A stretch of DNA of 64,000 nucleotides from Propionibacteriaceae bacterium (lineage in GTDB: Bacteria; Actinomycetota; Actinomycetes; Propionibacteriales; Propionibacteriaceae). The notes beneath the pieces were generated by a model. That model was not told the origin of the DNA and ran no database searches. It saw only the letters and a list, made by a program, of their open reading frames with translations. Both the position numbers and the translations under genes were made by a program. Shown here piece after piece: positions 9,833-18,740 of this stretch (within the stretch, counting starts at the first letter, position 1; every line of letters begins with the position of its first letter). The stretch lies in contig JADKFR010000007.1 in the NCBI GenBank assembly GCA_016717345.1, positions 89,852 through 153,851 on the forward strand, read 5' to 3'.

Positions 9833-10143
9833 CCGGGCGGCTGGGGGCGGTTGCGCGGGGCGGGCACGAGACCCGGCCCGGCCCCCGGGTGGGAGCCTCG
9901 GGGGGCGGGGGGGGGGGGGGGGGAGGAACTGGGTCCGGTAACGCAGCAAAGTCACGGAACCACTTTCGGAAAGGCACAACCCACCGGGCCTTGCCGCGGG
10001 CTGCCAGCCCGGCGTTCCAGGGGGTCGTCAGCCAACGGAGCCCGAGCATGGCGGGCCCCGGGCGCGCGGGTCCCCTTACTGGCGCGGTCCCGGTCGCGCG
10101 GCCGCGCGGGGTCCCACTAGCGGGAAGCTCCTAGTCTGGGCAC
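9833..10143. other. GC-extreme gap with a 17-G run, no credible gene
   Basis: Positions 9833-9925 are almost only G and C and end in 17 consecutive Gs (9907-9923). 9924-10020 looks more normal, and 10040-10120 is again GC-extreme with many short palindromes (GGGCCCCGGGC-like). I see no coding sequence, RNA gene or clear promoter. It should hold the missing start and promoter of frcB and the promoter of the MFS gene at 10144. Confidence 0.6.
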
Positions 10144-11436
10144 ATGGGGACCGCCACCGGTACCCCGTCGATGGCGAAACGCGCCGCCAGTTCGGCACTG
10201 ATGGGGAGCGCGGTGGAGTACTACGACTTCACCCTGTTCGCGACCGCGTCGGCGCTGTTCCTGGGCCCGGTCTTCTTCGCGCCCTTGGGGACGGGCGCCG
10301 CCACCATGGCCGCGTTCCTCACCTTCGGGAGCGCGTTCGTCGCGCGTCCGCTGGGCGCCGTGCTGTTCGGTCACCTCGGCGACCGCGTCGGACGCCGCGC
10401 CGCCCTGATCTGGTCGGTCACCGTGATGGGCGCCTCGACGACCGCGATCGGACTGCTGCCCGGCTATGCCGCGATCGGCACGACGGCCCCGATCCTCCTG
10501 CTCGTCCTGCGCCTGCTGCAGGGCCTGTCAGCCGGCGGGGAACAGGCCGGCTCCAACGCCTTGTCACTGGAGCACGCCCCGGCCACCGAACGGAATCGCT
10601 ACGCCGCCTGGACGATGCAGGGCACCTCGCTCGGCACCCTGCTCGGCAAGCTCGCGTTCCTGTTCGTGGTGTGGCTCCCCCAGCCGACGCTGCTGGCCTG
10701 GGGTTGGCGGCTGCCGTTCCTGGTCGCCGGCCCCCTGATGCTGGTCGCCCTGGTCATCCGCCGTTCGGTCATCGAACCTCCGGTCTTCACCGACCTCGCC
10801 GCGTCCGGTGGACTGGTCAGGGCACCGGTGACCCGGGTGCTGTCCCGCCACGGACGGCAGGTGCTGGCGGTGGCCGTGGGCACCCTGTTCGCCGTCGGTG
10901 GCGCCGCCCTCAACGTCTACGGCTTGAGCTTCGCCACCAGCCGCGGCACTTCGGCCGGCTCCTATCTGGCCATGATCTCGGTGGTCACCGCGCTCGGACT
11001 GGTGCTGCAACCGCTGTGGGCGCGGCTGTCCGACCGGGTCGGACGGCGTCCGGTGTTCATCGGCTCCTGCCTGGCGGCGGCCGTCCTCTACTTCGCCTAC
11101 CTGCCCGCACTGGGCTCGGGGAACCTGCTGCTGGTCGGGCTGGGCTCGGCGGCCATGATGACGGCCTGGACTGCGGCGAACGCCACCAGTGCCGCCTGGT
11201 TCGCCGAACTCTTCCCGACCGAGGTGCGCTACTCGGGGGCGGCCCTGGGCGGCCAGGCCGGCATGATCGTGGTCGGCTTCGCGCCGGCGATCATGACCTC
11301 CCTGGAACCGGCGGGCTGGCTGGCGGTGGCCGGCTTCGGGGCCGGTTGCCTGCTGCTGGCCGCCACCGCCGCCTGGCTGACGGCCGAGACCTACACCCGT
11401 CCACTCACCCCGGCCGGGTCTCGGAACGGTCGATAA
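10144..11436 (+). CDS. MFS transporter, metabolite:H+ symporter (MHS/ShiA-ProP) type
   Basis: Twelve-helix MFS carrier of 430 residues. The start region SSALMGSAVEYYDFTLFATA, the loop GHLGDRVGRRAAL and the GLSAGGEQAGSNAL helix are hallmarks of the MHS subfamily, which imports organic acids, osmolytes or shikimate with protons. The substrate cannot be assigned. The ATG at 10144 has no strong ribosome binding site. Its last 46 bp overlap, tail to tail, the 3' end of the hydrogenase gene on the other strand. Confidence 0.88.
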   Translation: MGTATGTPSMAKRAASSALMGSAVEYYDFTLFATASALFLGPVFFAPLGTGAATMAAFLTFGSAFVARPLGAVLFGHLGDRVGRRAALIWSVTVMGASTTAIGLLPGYAAIGTTAPILLLVLRLLQGLSAGGEQAGSNALSLEHAPATERNRYAAWTMQGTSLGTLLGKLAFLFVVWLPQPTLLAWGWRLPFLVAGPLMLVALVIRRSVIEPPVFTDLAASGGLVRAPVTRVLSRHGRQVLAVAVGTLFAVGGAALNVYGLSFATSRGTSAGSYLAMISVVTALGLVLQPLWARLSDRVGRRPVFIGSCLAAAVLYFAYLPALGSGNLLLVGLGSAAMMTAWTAANATSAAWFAELFPTEVRYSGAALGGQAGMIVVGFAPAIMTSLEPAGWLAVAGFGAGCLLLAATAAWLTAETYTRPLTPAGSRNGR

Positions 11437-14400
11437 CTGGTGTGCAGCAGCCGGTGGGCCTCCTCGGAGTTGGGCTCGCCGTAGAACTCCTGGTACAGCC
11501 GGATCACGTCCGGGTTGTCCTGAGACTTGCGGTACTCGCTGGTCCGGTCGATCTGGACGAGCACCTTCTGCCGCGCCGCCAACTCCCCCGCCCTCACCGC
11601 TTCCGGAACACCCGCGCCACCGATGCACCCGCCCGGGCAGGCCATGATCTCGACCAGGTCGTAGCCGACGTCCTCCCCCGCGAGCAGCCTCTTGACCAGC
11701 GGTTCTGCGTTGTTCAGTCCAGAGATCACCGCGAGCCGCACCGCGAGGTCACCCACGGTGATGGTGGCTTCCTTCAATCCCTGGAAGCCCCGGACCTCGT
11801 GGTACTCCAGCTGCTCAACCGGGCGTTCGCCGGTCAGTTGCTGGACCGCCATCCGAAGGGAGGCCTCGGCCACGCCACCGGAGGCGCCGAACAGCACGCC
11901 CGCACCCGTCACCCGCTGGTACGGCTCGTCGAAGCCGGACGGAGTCACCTCGCTCGGGTCGAGTCGCACCATGTCGACCATCTCCAGGAATTCGGTGGCG
12001 GTCAGCACCGCATCCACGTCCCTGATCCCGCCGGGAGCGAACTCGGGACGCGCAGCCTCGAACTTCTTCGCCAGGCAGGGCATGATCGAGACCACGTACA
12101 GGTCGTCCAGGCTCACCCCGTACGTGCGCGCGAAGTGACTCTTCACCGTCGCGCCCATCATCTGCTGCGGCGACTTGCAGGTGGACAGGTGCGGGATCAG
12201 GCCGGGATAGCGCCGCTCGACCAGGTTCACCCACCCCGGGCAACAGGAGGTGAAGTGGGGCAGCACGCCGCCAGTGGTGACCCGGTTCAGGAACTCCGTG
12301 GCCTCCTCGAGGATCGTCAGGTCCGCGGCGAAGGAGACATCGAAGATCTTGTCGAAGCCGATGGCCCGCATCAGGCCCGCGGTGAACGCGGTGGACTCCT
12401 CGGCGGGGATCCCGTAGCGGGAAGCGATCACCGTGCGCGGCGCCGGGGCGACGAAGCCGACCACCAGTTTGGTGGGGTCATGGAGCGCCGCGAAAACCTC
12501 CGGACGTTCGCGGATGTAGTCCAGGGCACCGGTCGGGCAGGACGTGACGCACTGCCCGCACGAAATGCAGTCGGTCTCGATCAACGGCCGTCCGTCGTGG
12601 GTGCCGACCGTCAGTTGGCCATGCCTGAACTGGTAGGCCAGCACGGCCGGGCCCTCGATCTCGGCGCAGGCCGCCACGCAGCGTCCACACGAGATGCACT
12701 TGTTGTGGTCGCGGACGATGAACGGGTGATCCCGGACGATCGGCAGGTAGGGCCGCTCATGCAGGGGCTGGACGAACGACACCCCCTCGGCGGTCGCCAC
12801 CTGCCGCAGGCTGCACACGAACCGGGCCTTGCAGCCGCAGCGCAGGCAGCGGGCCGCCTCGGCCCGGGCCTCCGCCTCGGTGTAGCCGAGCTCGACCTGG
12901 GCGAACCCAGCGGTGCGGGGCAGCGGCTCCAGGGCGGGCATCGGGTGCCTCACCAGCTTGGGGAGTTGCTCGAATTCGTGACGCGGCAGGTCCTCCAGAG
13001 AGCCACGGCTGCAGTTGTAGGTCGCCGGCTCGGCCCTGACATAGCCCTTGGTGACGAACTGGTCCATGGCCCAGGCGGCTTGGCGTCCGGCTGCCACGGC
13101 CTGGATCACCGTCGCGGGGCCGGTCACGCAGTCACCGCCGGCGAAGATCTTGGGCTCGGAGGTCTGCATGGTCGCGCCGTCGATGCCGAGGTCGCCCCAC
13201 TTGTTGAGCTGCACCGGCAGGTCGTTGTAGAGGAATTGGGCGTTGGTGCTCTGGCCCACCGCACCGATCACGAGCGACGCGGACAGTTCGAAGTCGCTGC
13301 CCTCGATCGGGATCGGACGGCGCCGCCCGGAACGATCCGGCTCGCCGAGCTCCATCCGCAGGCAGCGCAGCTTCACGCCACCCTCCGGCTCGGCGACGAT
13401 GGCGCTCGGGACGGCCAGGAAGCGCAACTGGACGCCTTCGGCGGCCGCGTCGGCGACCTCGTGCGGCTCGGCGGGCATCTCGTCCCGAGTCCGCCGGTAG
13501 AGCAGGATCACCTGGCCCGCTCCGCGGCGCAGCGCCGTGCGTGCGCAGTCGATGGCTGTGTTGCCGCCACCGACGACCACCACGGTGTCACCCGGCTCCG
13601 GGTCGGTGCCCTTCACCACGTGCTCGAGGTAGCGGATGCCGGTCAAGACTCCTTCGGCGTTCTCGCCTTCCAGGTGCAGCGGGGTGGGGGTCCACGAGCC
13701 GATGGCCAGGTAGACCGCGTCGAAGTCGCGCTGCAGGTCCTCCAGCCGCAGGTGGGTCCCCAACGACTTTGAGCACATGATCCGCACGCCCATCGACTCG
13801 ATGATGCCGATCTCGGCGTCCAGGGTGGCCTTCGGCAGCCGGTACTCCGGGATCCCGTAGCGCAACATGCCGCCGGGCAGCGGCTGGCGTTCGAACACCG
13901 TCACCTCGTGGCCGGCCAGGGCCGCGTAGAACGCCGCGGTGAGACCGGACGGGCCGGCACCGACGACGGCCAGGCGCTTGCCGGTGGCCTCTCCCACCGT
14001 GGGGATCCACGGCTGCTCGCGGGACAGGTCCCAGTCGGCGGCGAACCGCTTCACGTTGTTGATCCCCACCGGCTCGTCCACCAGATTGCGACGGCACTCA
14101 CCCTCGCAGGGATGCGGGCAGACCCGTCCACACACGGAGGGGAAGGGGTTACGGTCCTTGATGACCCGGACGGCCGCCTCGAAGTTCCCGTCGGTCACCA
14201 GGGCCAGATAGCGCTGGATGTCGATGTGCGCCGGGCAGCGCTGCTGGCAAGGCGGCTCGCAGTCGGCGTTGTGGTCGCACAGCAATTGCCCCACCCGCAA
14301 GCGGCGATAGGCATCAACGCTGGCTGAGTGGGTGTGGATCTCCATGCCGGGAAGGACGGGCGTGACGCACGCCTTCACCTCGCGGCGTTCGCTGCCGACC

Positions 14401-14576
14401 TCCACGACGCACATGCCGCAGTTGCCGTTGGCGCGTTCCAGGCGCTGGTCGTGGCACAACGAGGGGACCGGGATGCCGATGTGTTTCAAGGCCGTGAGGA
14501 TCGTCAGGCCGGCATTGACCACCACCTCTCGGCCATCGACGGTGACGGTGCACTGAGAATTGAGGAAGTCGTCCAT
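11391..14576 (-). CDS. NAD(P)-linked [FeFe]-hydrogenase fusion (2Fe-2S / GltD-like / H-cluster)
   Basis: Single chain of 1061 residues. Domains in order: plant-type 2Fe-2S (C41, C53, C56, C70); GltD-type cluster domain (C106/110/114 and C149/153/157/161); FAD site VVGAGPSGLTAAF (about 204) and NAD(P) site VVVVGGGNTAIDC (about 332); Cys group CLRCGC (577-582); two [4Fe-4S] motifs (C627/630/633/637 and C670/673/676/680); H-cluster domain with TSCCPGW (776-782), MPCLAKKFE (832-840) and MACPGGC (978-984); and a small-subunit-type tail. All four H-cluster cysteines (779, 834, 980, 984) and the proton-relay C778 are present. It should couple NAD(P)H or a 2Fe-2S donor to H2. The ATG at 14576 has GGAAAG upstream. 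No hydE/F/G maturases occur in the window. Confidence 0.92.
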   Translation of the reverse strand: MDDFLNSQCTVTVDGREVVVNAGLTILTALKHIGIPVPSLCHDQRLERANGNCGMCVVEVGSERREVKACVTPVLPGMEIHTHSASVDAYRRLRVGQLLCDHNADCEPPCQQRCPAHIDIQRYLALVTDGNFEAAVRVIKDRNPFPSVCGRVCPHPCEGECRRNLVDEPVGINNVKRFAADWDLSREQPWIPTVGEATGKRLAVVGAGPSGLTAAFYAALAGHEVTVFERQPLPGGMLRYGIPEYRLPKATLDAEIGIIESMGVRIMCSKSLGTHLRLEDLQRDFDAVYLAIGSWTPTPLHLEGENAEGVLTGIRYLEHVVKGTDPEPGDTVVVVGGGNTAIDCARTALRRGAGQVILLYRRTRDEMPAEPHEVADAAAEGVQLRFLAVPSAIVAEPEGGVKLRCLRMELGEPDRSGRRRPIPIEGSDFELSASLVIGAVGQSTNAQFLYNDLPVQLNKWGDLGIDGATMQTSEPKIFAGGDCVTGPATVIQAVAAGRQAAWAMDQFVTKGYVRAEPATYNCSRGSLEDLPRHEFEQLPKLVRHPMPALEPLPRTAGFAQVELGYTEAEARAEAARCLRCGCKARFVCSLRQVATAEGVSFVQPLHERPYLPIVRDHPFIVRDHNKCISCGRCVAACAEIEGPAVLAYQFRHGQLTVGTHDGRPLIETDCISCGQCVTSCPTGALDYIRERPEVFAALHDPTKLVVGFVAPAPRTVIASRYGIPAEESTAFTAGLMRAIGFDKIFDVSFAADLTILEEATEFLNRVTTGGVLPHFTSCCPGWVNLVERRYPGLIPHLSTCKSPQQMMGATVKSHFARTYGVSLDDLYVVSIMPCLAKKFEAARPEFAPGGIRDVDAVLTATEFLEMVDMVRLDPSEVTPSGFDEPYQRVTGAGVLFGASGGVAEASLRMAVQQLTGERPVEQLEYHEVRGFQGLKEATITVGDLAVRLAVISGLNNAEPLVKRLLAGEDVGYDLVEIMACPGGCIGGAGVPEAVRAGELAARQKVLVQIDRTSEYRKSQDNPDVIRLYQEFYGEPNSEEAHRLLHTSYRPFRDPAGVSGRV

Positions 14577-14724
14577 GGCCGTCTTTCCGGAAGATCCGAC
14601 GGCGACCGTCGCCCGCGCTCCGGGCGCCCTGGTGAAACCATGTTTCCACTGTGCGTCCCGACGGGGCGGGGAACCCCTCCGCGTGCACATGCTCCCGATT
14701 TCTCGCCACGCGGAGAGAGAATGC

Positions 14725-15732
14725 TCAGCTTCGGACGAGCCCGGGGGCCAGGCCGGCGATGACCTCCGGGGTGGGACGGCGGCCCGACATCACCGCGGCC
14801 GCCGTAGCCGCGGCCAACCGTCCGGACGCCTCCGGGCCCAGCCCCTCGGCGAGGCCGCACAGCAGGCCGGCGGTCGCCGCATCCCCGGCCCCGGTGGAGG
14901 TCACCAGGTGCGTGGCGATCGACGGCAGGGTCAGGGCCGCGTCGGCCCAGGACGGACCGAGGGCCGCCAGGACCCGCCCGCCGGAGGCCAGGCGGGCTGC
15001 CGGCGCCGCACGCAGGGCGAGGCCGTGTTCCCCGGCCGTCACCATCGCGACCGCCGCGCCGGCAGCGATCAGGTCGCGGCACAGGGCGTCCGCGAGGTCG
15101 AGCGAGCCGGGCTGCTCGATGCCGAGCATGGATCTGAGGTCGTCCACGCTCGGGCTGGCGACGTCCGTCACGGCCATCATGACGCCCAGCAGCCCGGGCC
15201 AGTCCAGCGTCCCCAGCCACGACTCGGGATCCACGAAGGCGAAGTCCAGCGAGGTGGTCATCCCGGCGGCCCGGGCCCGCTCGAACAAGCTCAGCAACGG
15301 TGCCCCGCCGTCGGCCAGCACCGCCGGAATCAGCGGCGGGTACCCCAGGTGCAGCAGGTCGCCCACCAGTTCGGCGTTGTCGAACTGCGCGTTCGCTCCC
15401 ACGTGGTTCCACAACGTCCGGTCCGCGCCGCCGGGCTCCAGGACGATGGTGTAGGAGGTCGCCACGCCGGGCAGTGCTGTCAGCCGCGCAGACACCTGCC
15501 CACCTGCCTGCAGCAGCTTGACAGCCAACTCGCCCAGAGGATCGTCGCCGATCATGGCCTGCAACTCGACGTCGGCTCCCAGATCGCGCAACGCCAGGCC
15601 GGTATTCGCCACGCACCCGCCGAGGCGGATGTCCAGCGGACCGATGTCGAACAGCTTGCCCGGTTCGACGCGCGCACTGCTCAACCGGGGAACCAGATCG
15701 ACACAGAACTGGCCCGCAACACTGATCAACAC
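14725..15732 (-). CDS. PfkB-family carbohydrate kinase
   Basis: Sugar kinase of the PfkB/ribokinase family, 335 residues. The N-terminal glycine-rich substrate-binding part (FDIGPLDIRLGGCVANTG) and the C-terminal anion-hole motif TSTGAGDAATAGLL with its catalytic Asp are clear. The start is a GTG at 15732. It is transcribed away from the peptide ABC operon at 15898 and follows the hydrogenase gene by strand. The substrate sugar or nucleoside is unknown. Confidence 0.88.
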   Translation of the reverse strand: MLISVAGQFCVDLVPRLSSARVEPGKLFDIGPLDIRLGGCVANTGLALRDLGADVELQAMIGDDPLGELAVKLLQAGGQVSARLTALPGVATSYTIVLEPGGADRTLWNHVGANAQFDNAELVGDLLHLGYPPLIPAVLADGGAPLLSLFERARAAGMTTSLDFAFVDPESWLGTLDWPGLLGVMMAVTDVASPSVDDLRSMLGIEQPGSLDLADALCRDLIAAGAAVAMVTAGEHGLALRAAPAARLASGGRVLAALGPSWADAALTLPSIATHLVTSTGAGDAATAGLLCGLAEGLGPEASGRLAAATAAAVMSGRRPTPEVIAGLAPGLVRS

Positions 15733-15897
15733 ACAGCAGAGTCTGGCCGCTCACGCGACTCTCCGTCAGCAGGGTTGCCCAGATGTCGCCGGAGGTGGGC
15801 CACGATCCGCACCCCCCAGGGCACTTTCGGAGGCCGTGCTAGATTTCCTCGGGTTGGGAATGGGGATTGTCCCGGCTTGAGGACCTGAGGGGGCCCG

Positions 15898-16875
15898 GTG
15901 GCGGAGACCAGCACGGCCGAAGCCCGCGACGTGGCGGGTGAGGTTGTCGGACGCACTCCCTGGGAGATCACCCGCGCGAGGATCCGTCAGGACAAGGTCA
16001 CGTTGGTGGCTTTCGGTGCTGCGATCTTCTTCATCCTGCTTGCGCTCAGCGCTCCCCTGCTCACTCGATTCGGGGTGATCGACCCGTACAAGGCCAACAC
16101 CGATCTGGTCGGAGGGCTGGGCTCGATGCCGATCGGCCCGCTCGGCGGCGTCTCCGGCCAGCACTGGATGGGCGTCGAGCCGGGAACCGGACGTGACCTG
16201 TTCGCGCGGGTGATCTCGGGGCTCACCGTGTCGCTGGTGGTCGCCACCCTGGCCGTCCTCCTGTCGGTGGTGCTCGGCACGATCATCGGCATCGTCTCCG
16301 GCAGCGCCGGGGGACGGATCGACTGGTTCTTCTCCCGCCTCACCGACTTCTTCCTCAGCTTCCCCCAGACCCTGATGCTGGTCGCGCTGTCCACCATCGT
16401 CATCGACATCCTGCAGGCCGCCTTGGGGATGGAACGCACGCCGGCCTCCATGCTGTTCATGATCCTGGTGATGGGCCTCTTCGGTTGGCCCTTCTTCGCC
16501 CGCATCATCCGCGGACAGGTGCTCTCACTGAAGGAACGTGAGTTCATCGAGGCAGCACGCTCGCTGGGAGCCAAGCAGTACCGCATCTACTTCAAGGAAC
16601 TGCTCCCCCACCTGTGGGCACCGATCCTCGTCTACACCACGCTGATCATGCCCCAGAACATCGCCACCGAAGCGGCCCTCGGCTTCCTCGGCGTGGGCAT
16701 CCAGGCGCCGACACCATCGTTCGGGTCGATCCTGAACGACTCGGTCCACTACGCCACATCGGACCCGGCCTACTTCATCTTCCCCGGCGTCACGCTGTTC
16801 CTGGTCGTGCTCTCCTTCAACCTCCTCGGCGACGGCTTGCGGGACGCGCTGGACCCGAAGGCCGACCGGCAGTGA
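15898..16875 (+). CDS. Peptide-type ABC transporter permease (DppC/OppC)
   Basis: Permease of 325 residues with an N-terminal cytoplasmic lead (WEITRARIRQDKVTLVAFG), a first helix, the OppC-type extracytoplasmic segment (QHWMGVEPGTGRDLFARVI) and the ABC-contact loop EAARSLGAKQYRIYFKELLP. The start is GTG 15898 with GAGGGGG a few bases upstream. It is the first gene of a five-gene operon in the unusual order C, binding protein, B, D, F. Confidence 0.92.
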   Translation: MAETSTAEARDVAGEVVGRTPWEITRARIRQDKVTLVAFGAAIFFILLALSAPLLTRFGVIDPYKANTDLVGGLGSMPIGPLGGVSGQHWMGVEPGTGRDLFARVISGLTVSLVVATLAVLLSVVLGTIIGIVSGSAGGRIDWFFSRLTDFFLSFPQTLMLVALSTIVIDILQAALGMERTPASMLFMILVMGLFGWPFFARIIRGQVLSLKEREFIEAARSLGAKQYRIYFKELLPHLWAPILVYTTLIMPQNIATEAALGFLGVGIQAPTPSFGSILNDSVHYATSDPAYFIFPGVTLFLVVLSFNLLGDGLRDALDPKADRQ

Positions 16876-16940
16876 CGCAGCCCCACAATGCTCCCGCCCC
16901 CAACCACCACCCACACAAGTAGTACAAAGGAGAGCGCCGA

Positions 16941-18683
16941 ATGAAGCGCACGAAAGTAGTCGCCAGCGTGGCGACGGGCCTGGCTCTGGCCCTGGCCGTC
17001 AGCGCCTGTGGGACGGGCGGCACGCCCAGCGCCACCGGCACGACCGGGGGGAATGCCGGCACGCCGACCGCCGGCGGCACCCTGAGCATCCTGTCCGGGA
17101 CGGCCACGGAGCACTGGGATCCCCAGCGCGTCTACGTCGGCGTCAACATCGAATCCGGCAACCGGCTGTTCACCCGCACCCTGACGACGTTCGGCCCGGT
17201 GGCCAAGGACGGCGACCAGGCGACCCTGGTGGCCGACGCCGCCACCGATGTCGGCACCGCGAGTGACGGCGGCAAGACCTGGAAGTTCACCATCAAGGAC
17301 GGCATCAAGTGGGAGGACGGCAAGACCGTCACCTGCGAGGACTTCGCCTACGGCGTCTCGCGGACCTTCGCTGTTGACGTCATCACCGGCGGCCCGAACT
17401 ACGCCATCGCCTTCCTCGACATCCCGAAGAACAGCGACGGCAGCTCCAAGTTCGCCGGCCCCTACAAGAAGACCGGTCAGGACCTGTTCGACAAGGCCGT
17501 GACCTGCTCCGGCAGCGAGCTGACCTTCAAGCTGAGCCAGCCGGTCAACGACTTCAACATGGCTGTGACCATGACCGCCTTCGCCGCGTTCCGCAAGGAC
17601 AAGGATCAGGGCGACAAGTCGAACTTCGCGATCTTCTCCAACGGGCCGTACAAGATCGACGGCAACTGGACGACCAACAAGGGCGGCACCTTCGTCCGCA
17701 ACGACCAGTGGGACCCGGCGACCGACACGATCCGCAAGGCCTACCCCGACAAGATCACGTGGGACGAGTCGCTGACCCAGGAAACCCTGTACGAGCGCCT
17801 CATCGCCAACCAGGGCGCTGACCAGAACGCCATCACCTTCGATCAGGCTCCCGTCACCGCCCTGGCGAACGTGGCCGGTGGCGCGGAGGGCCGCAACTCG
17901 ATCGTGGCTTCGCCGTACACCCGCTACCTGGTGCCGAACTTCAAGTCCAAGGTGTTCAGCAACGACAAGGCCCGCGAGGCCCTGGCTCTGGCCGCCGACC
18001 GCAGCGCCTACGTCACCGCCGCCGGCGGCGCGCAGGTGGTGCAGGCGACGAACTCGCTGATCAACCCGGCATTGCAGGCTTTCCCGAACACCCCGATGCT
18101 GGCGGGCGACAAGGGCGACCCGACCAAGGCCAAGGAGGCCCTCCAGGCCGCCGGCCTGACCGCTCCGGTCAAGATCACCGTGGCGTACCGCAAGAACGAC
18201 ACGCTCGACAAGGTGTTCTCCGGCCTCAAGACCGCGTGGGACGCCGCCGGCTTCGACACCACGCTGGTCGGCATTCCGGCCGAGCAGTACTACAGCACGT
18301 TGCAGTCTCCTGACGCGGCGAACAAGTACGACGCCTACTGGGCCGGCTGGGGTGCTGACTGGCCGTCCGGCTCGACGGTGATCCCGGCGCTGCTGGACTC
18401 CCGGGTGAACATCTCCGCTGGTGGGCCCGGTCAGGACTACGGGTACTTCTCCTCCGACGAGTTCAACGCCGGCATCGACAAGGCTTACGCCATCGCCGAT
18501 CAGGCGGAGCGCGAGAAGGCCTGGGGCGCCCTCGACACCGAGGCCGTCACCAAGTACTTCGCGATCATCCCCCTGATCAACGACAAGTACGTCTTCGTCC
18601 ATGGAAGCAACGTCCAAGGCGCCGTCGTGAACACCACGTTCACCGGCTACTACGACCTGGCGAACGTCAGCGTCAAGCACTGA
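16941..18683 (+). CDS. Peptide/oligosaccharide ABC transporter substrate-binding lipoprotein
   Basis: Binding protein of 580 residues from the DppA/OppA family (SBP family 5). A signal peptide ends in the lipobox LAVSAC, so it is lipid-anchored. The family core shows as KFTIKDGIKWEDGKTVTCED, NGPYKIDGNW, YERLIANQGAD and the C-terminal YDAYWAGWGADWPSGS. The ATG at 16941 has AAAGGAGAG upstream. A very strong hairpin follows the stop codon, as in the sugar operon at 9100. The ligand is probably a peptide, but family members also bind other solutes. Confidence 0.92.
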   Translation: MKRTKVVASVATGLALALAVSACGTGGTPSATGTTGGNAGTPTAGGTLSILSGTATEHWDPQRVYVGVNIESGNRLFTRTLTTFGPVAKDGDQATLVADAATDVGTASDGGKTWKFTIKDGIKWEDGKTVTCEDFAYGVSRTFAVDVITGGPNYAIAFLDIPKNSDGSSKFAGPYKKTGQDLFDKAVTCSGSELTFKLSQPVNDFNMAVTMTAFAAFRKDKDQGDKSNFAIFSNGPYKIDGNWTTNKGGTFVRNDQWDPATDTIRKAYPDKITWDESLTQETLYERLIANQGADQNAITFDQAPVTALANVAGGAEGRNSIVASPYTRYLVPNFKSKVFSNDKAREALALAADRSAYVTAAGGAQVVQATNSLINPALQAFPNTPMLAGDKGDPTKAKEALQAAGLTAPVKITVAYRKNDTLDKVFSGLKTAWDAAGFDTTLVGIPAEQYYSTLQSPDAANKYDAYWAGWGADWPSGSTVIPALLDSRVNISAGGPGQDYGYFSSDEFNAGIDKAYAIADQAEREKAWGALDTEAVTKYFAIIPLINDKYVFVHGSNVQGAVVNTTFTGYYDLANVSVKH

Positions 18684-18687
18684 GTGA

Positions 18688-18720
18688 GAATGGGGGGTGC
18701 GCCCGGCGCACCCCCCATTC
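18688..18720. terminator. Intra-operon hairpin after the binding-protein gene
   Basis: A perfect inverted repeat with 16-base arms (GAATGGGGGGTGCGCC and its complement) around a single C starts 5 bp after the binding-protein stop codon. There is no T-tract. It probably limits read-through or protects the upstream mRNA, raising binding-protein levels over the permease/ATPase part. Confidence 0.8.
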
Positions 18721-18740
18721 CCGCCCCAAGGGAGATCCGC

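Noticed and set aside
10671..13772. A 1033-codon plus-strand frame
   Set aside because: It is the complement of the hydrogenase gene and part of the MFS gene; composition is His/Gln/Arg-rich with no family-like motif.
11391..14576. Complex I subunit NuoG or glutamate synthase small subunit
   Set aside because: The N-terminal halves resemble both, but the H-cluster motifs TSCCPGW, MPCLAKKFE and MACPGGC fix the identity as [FeFe]-hydrogenase.
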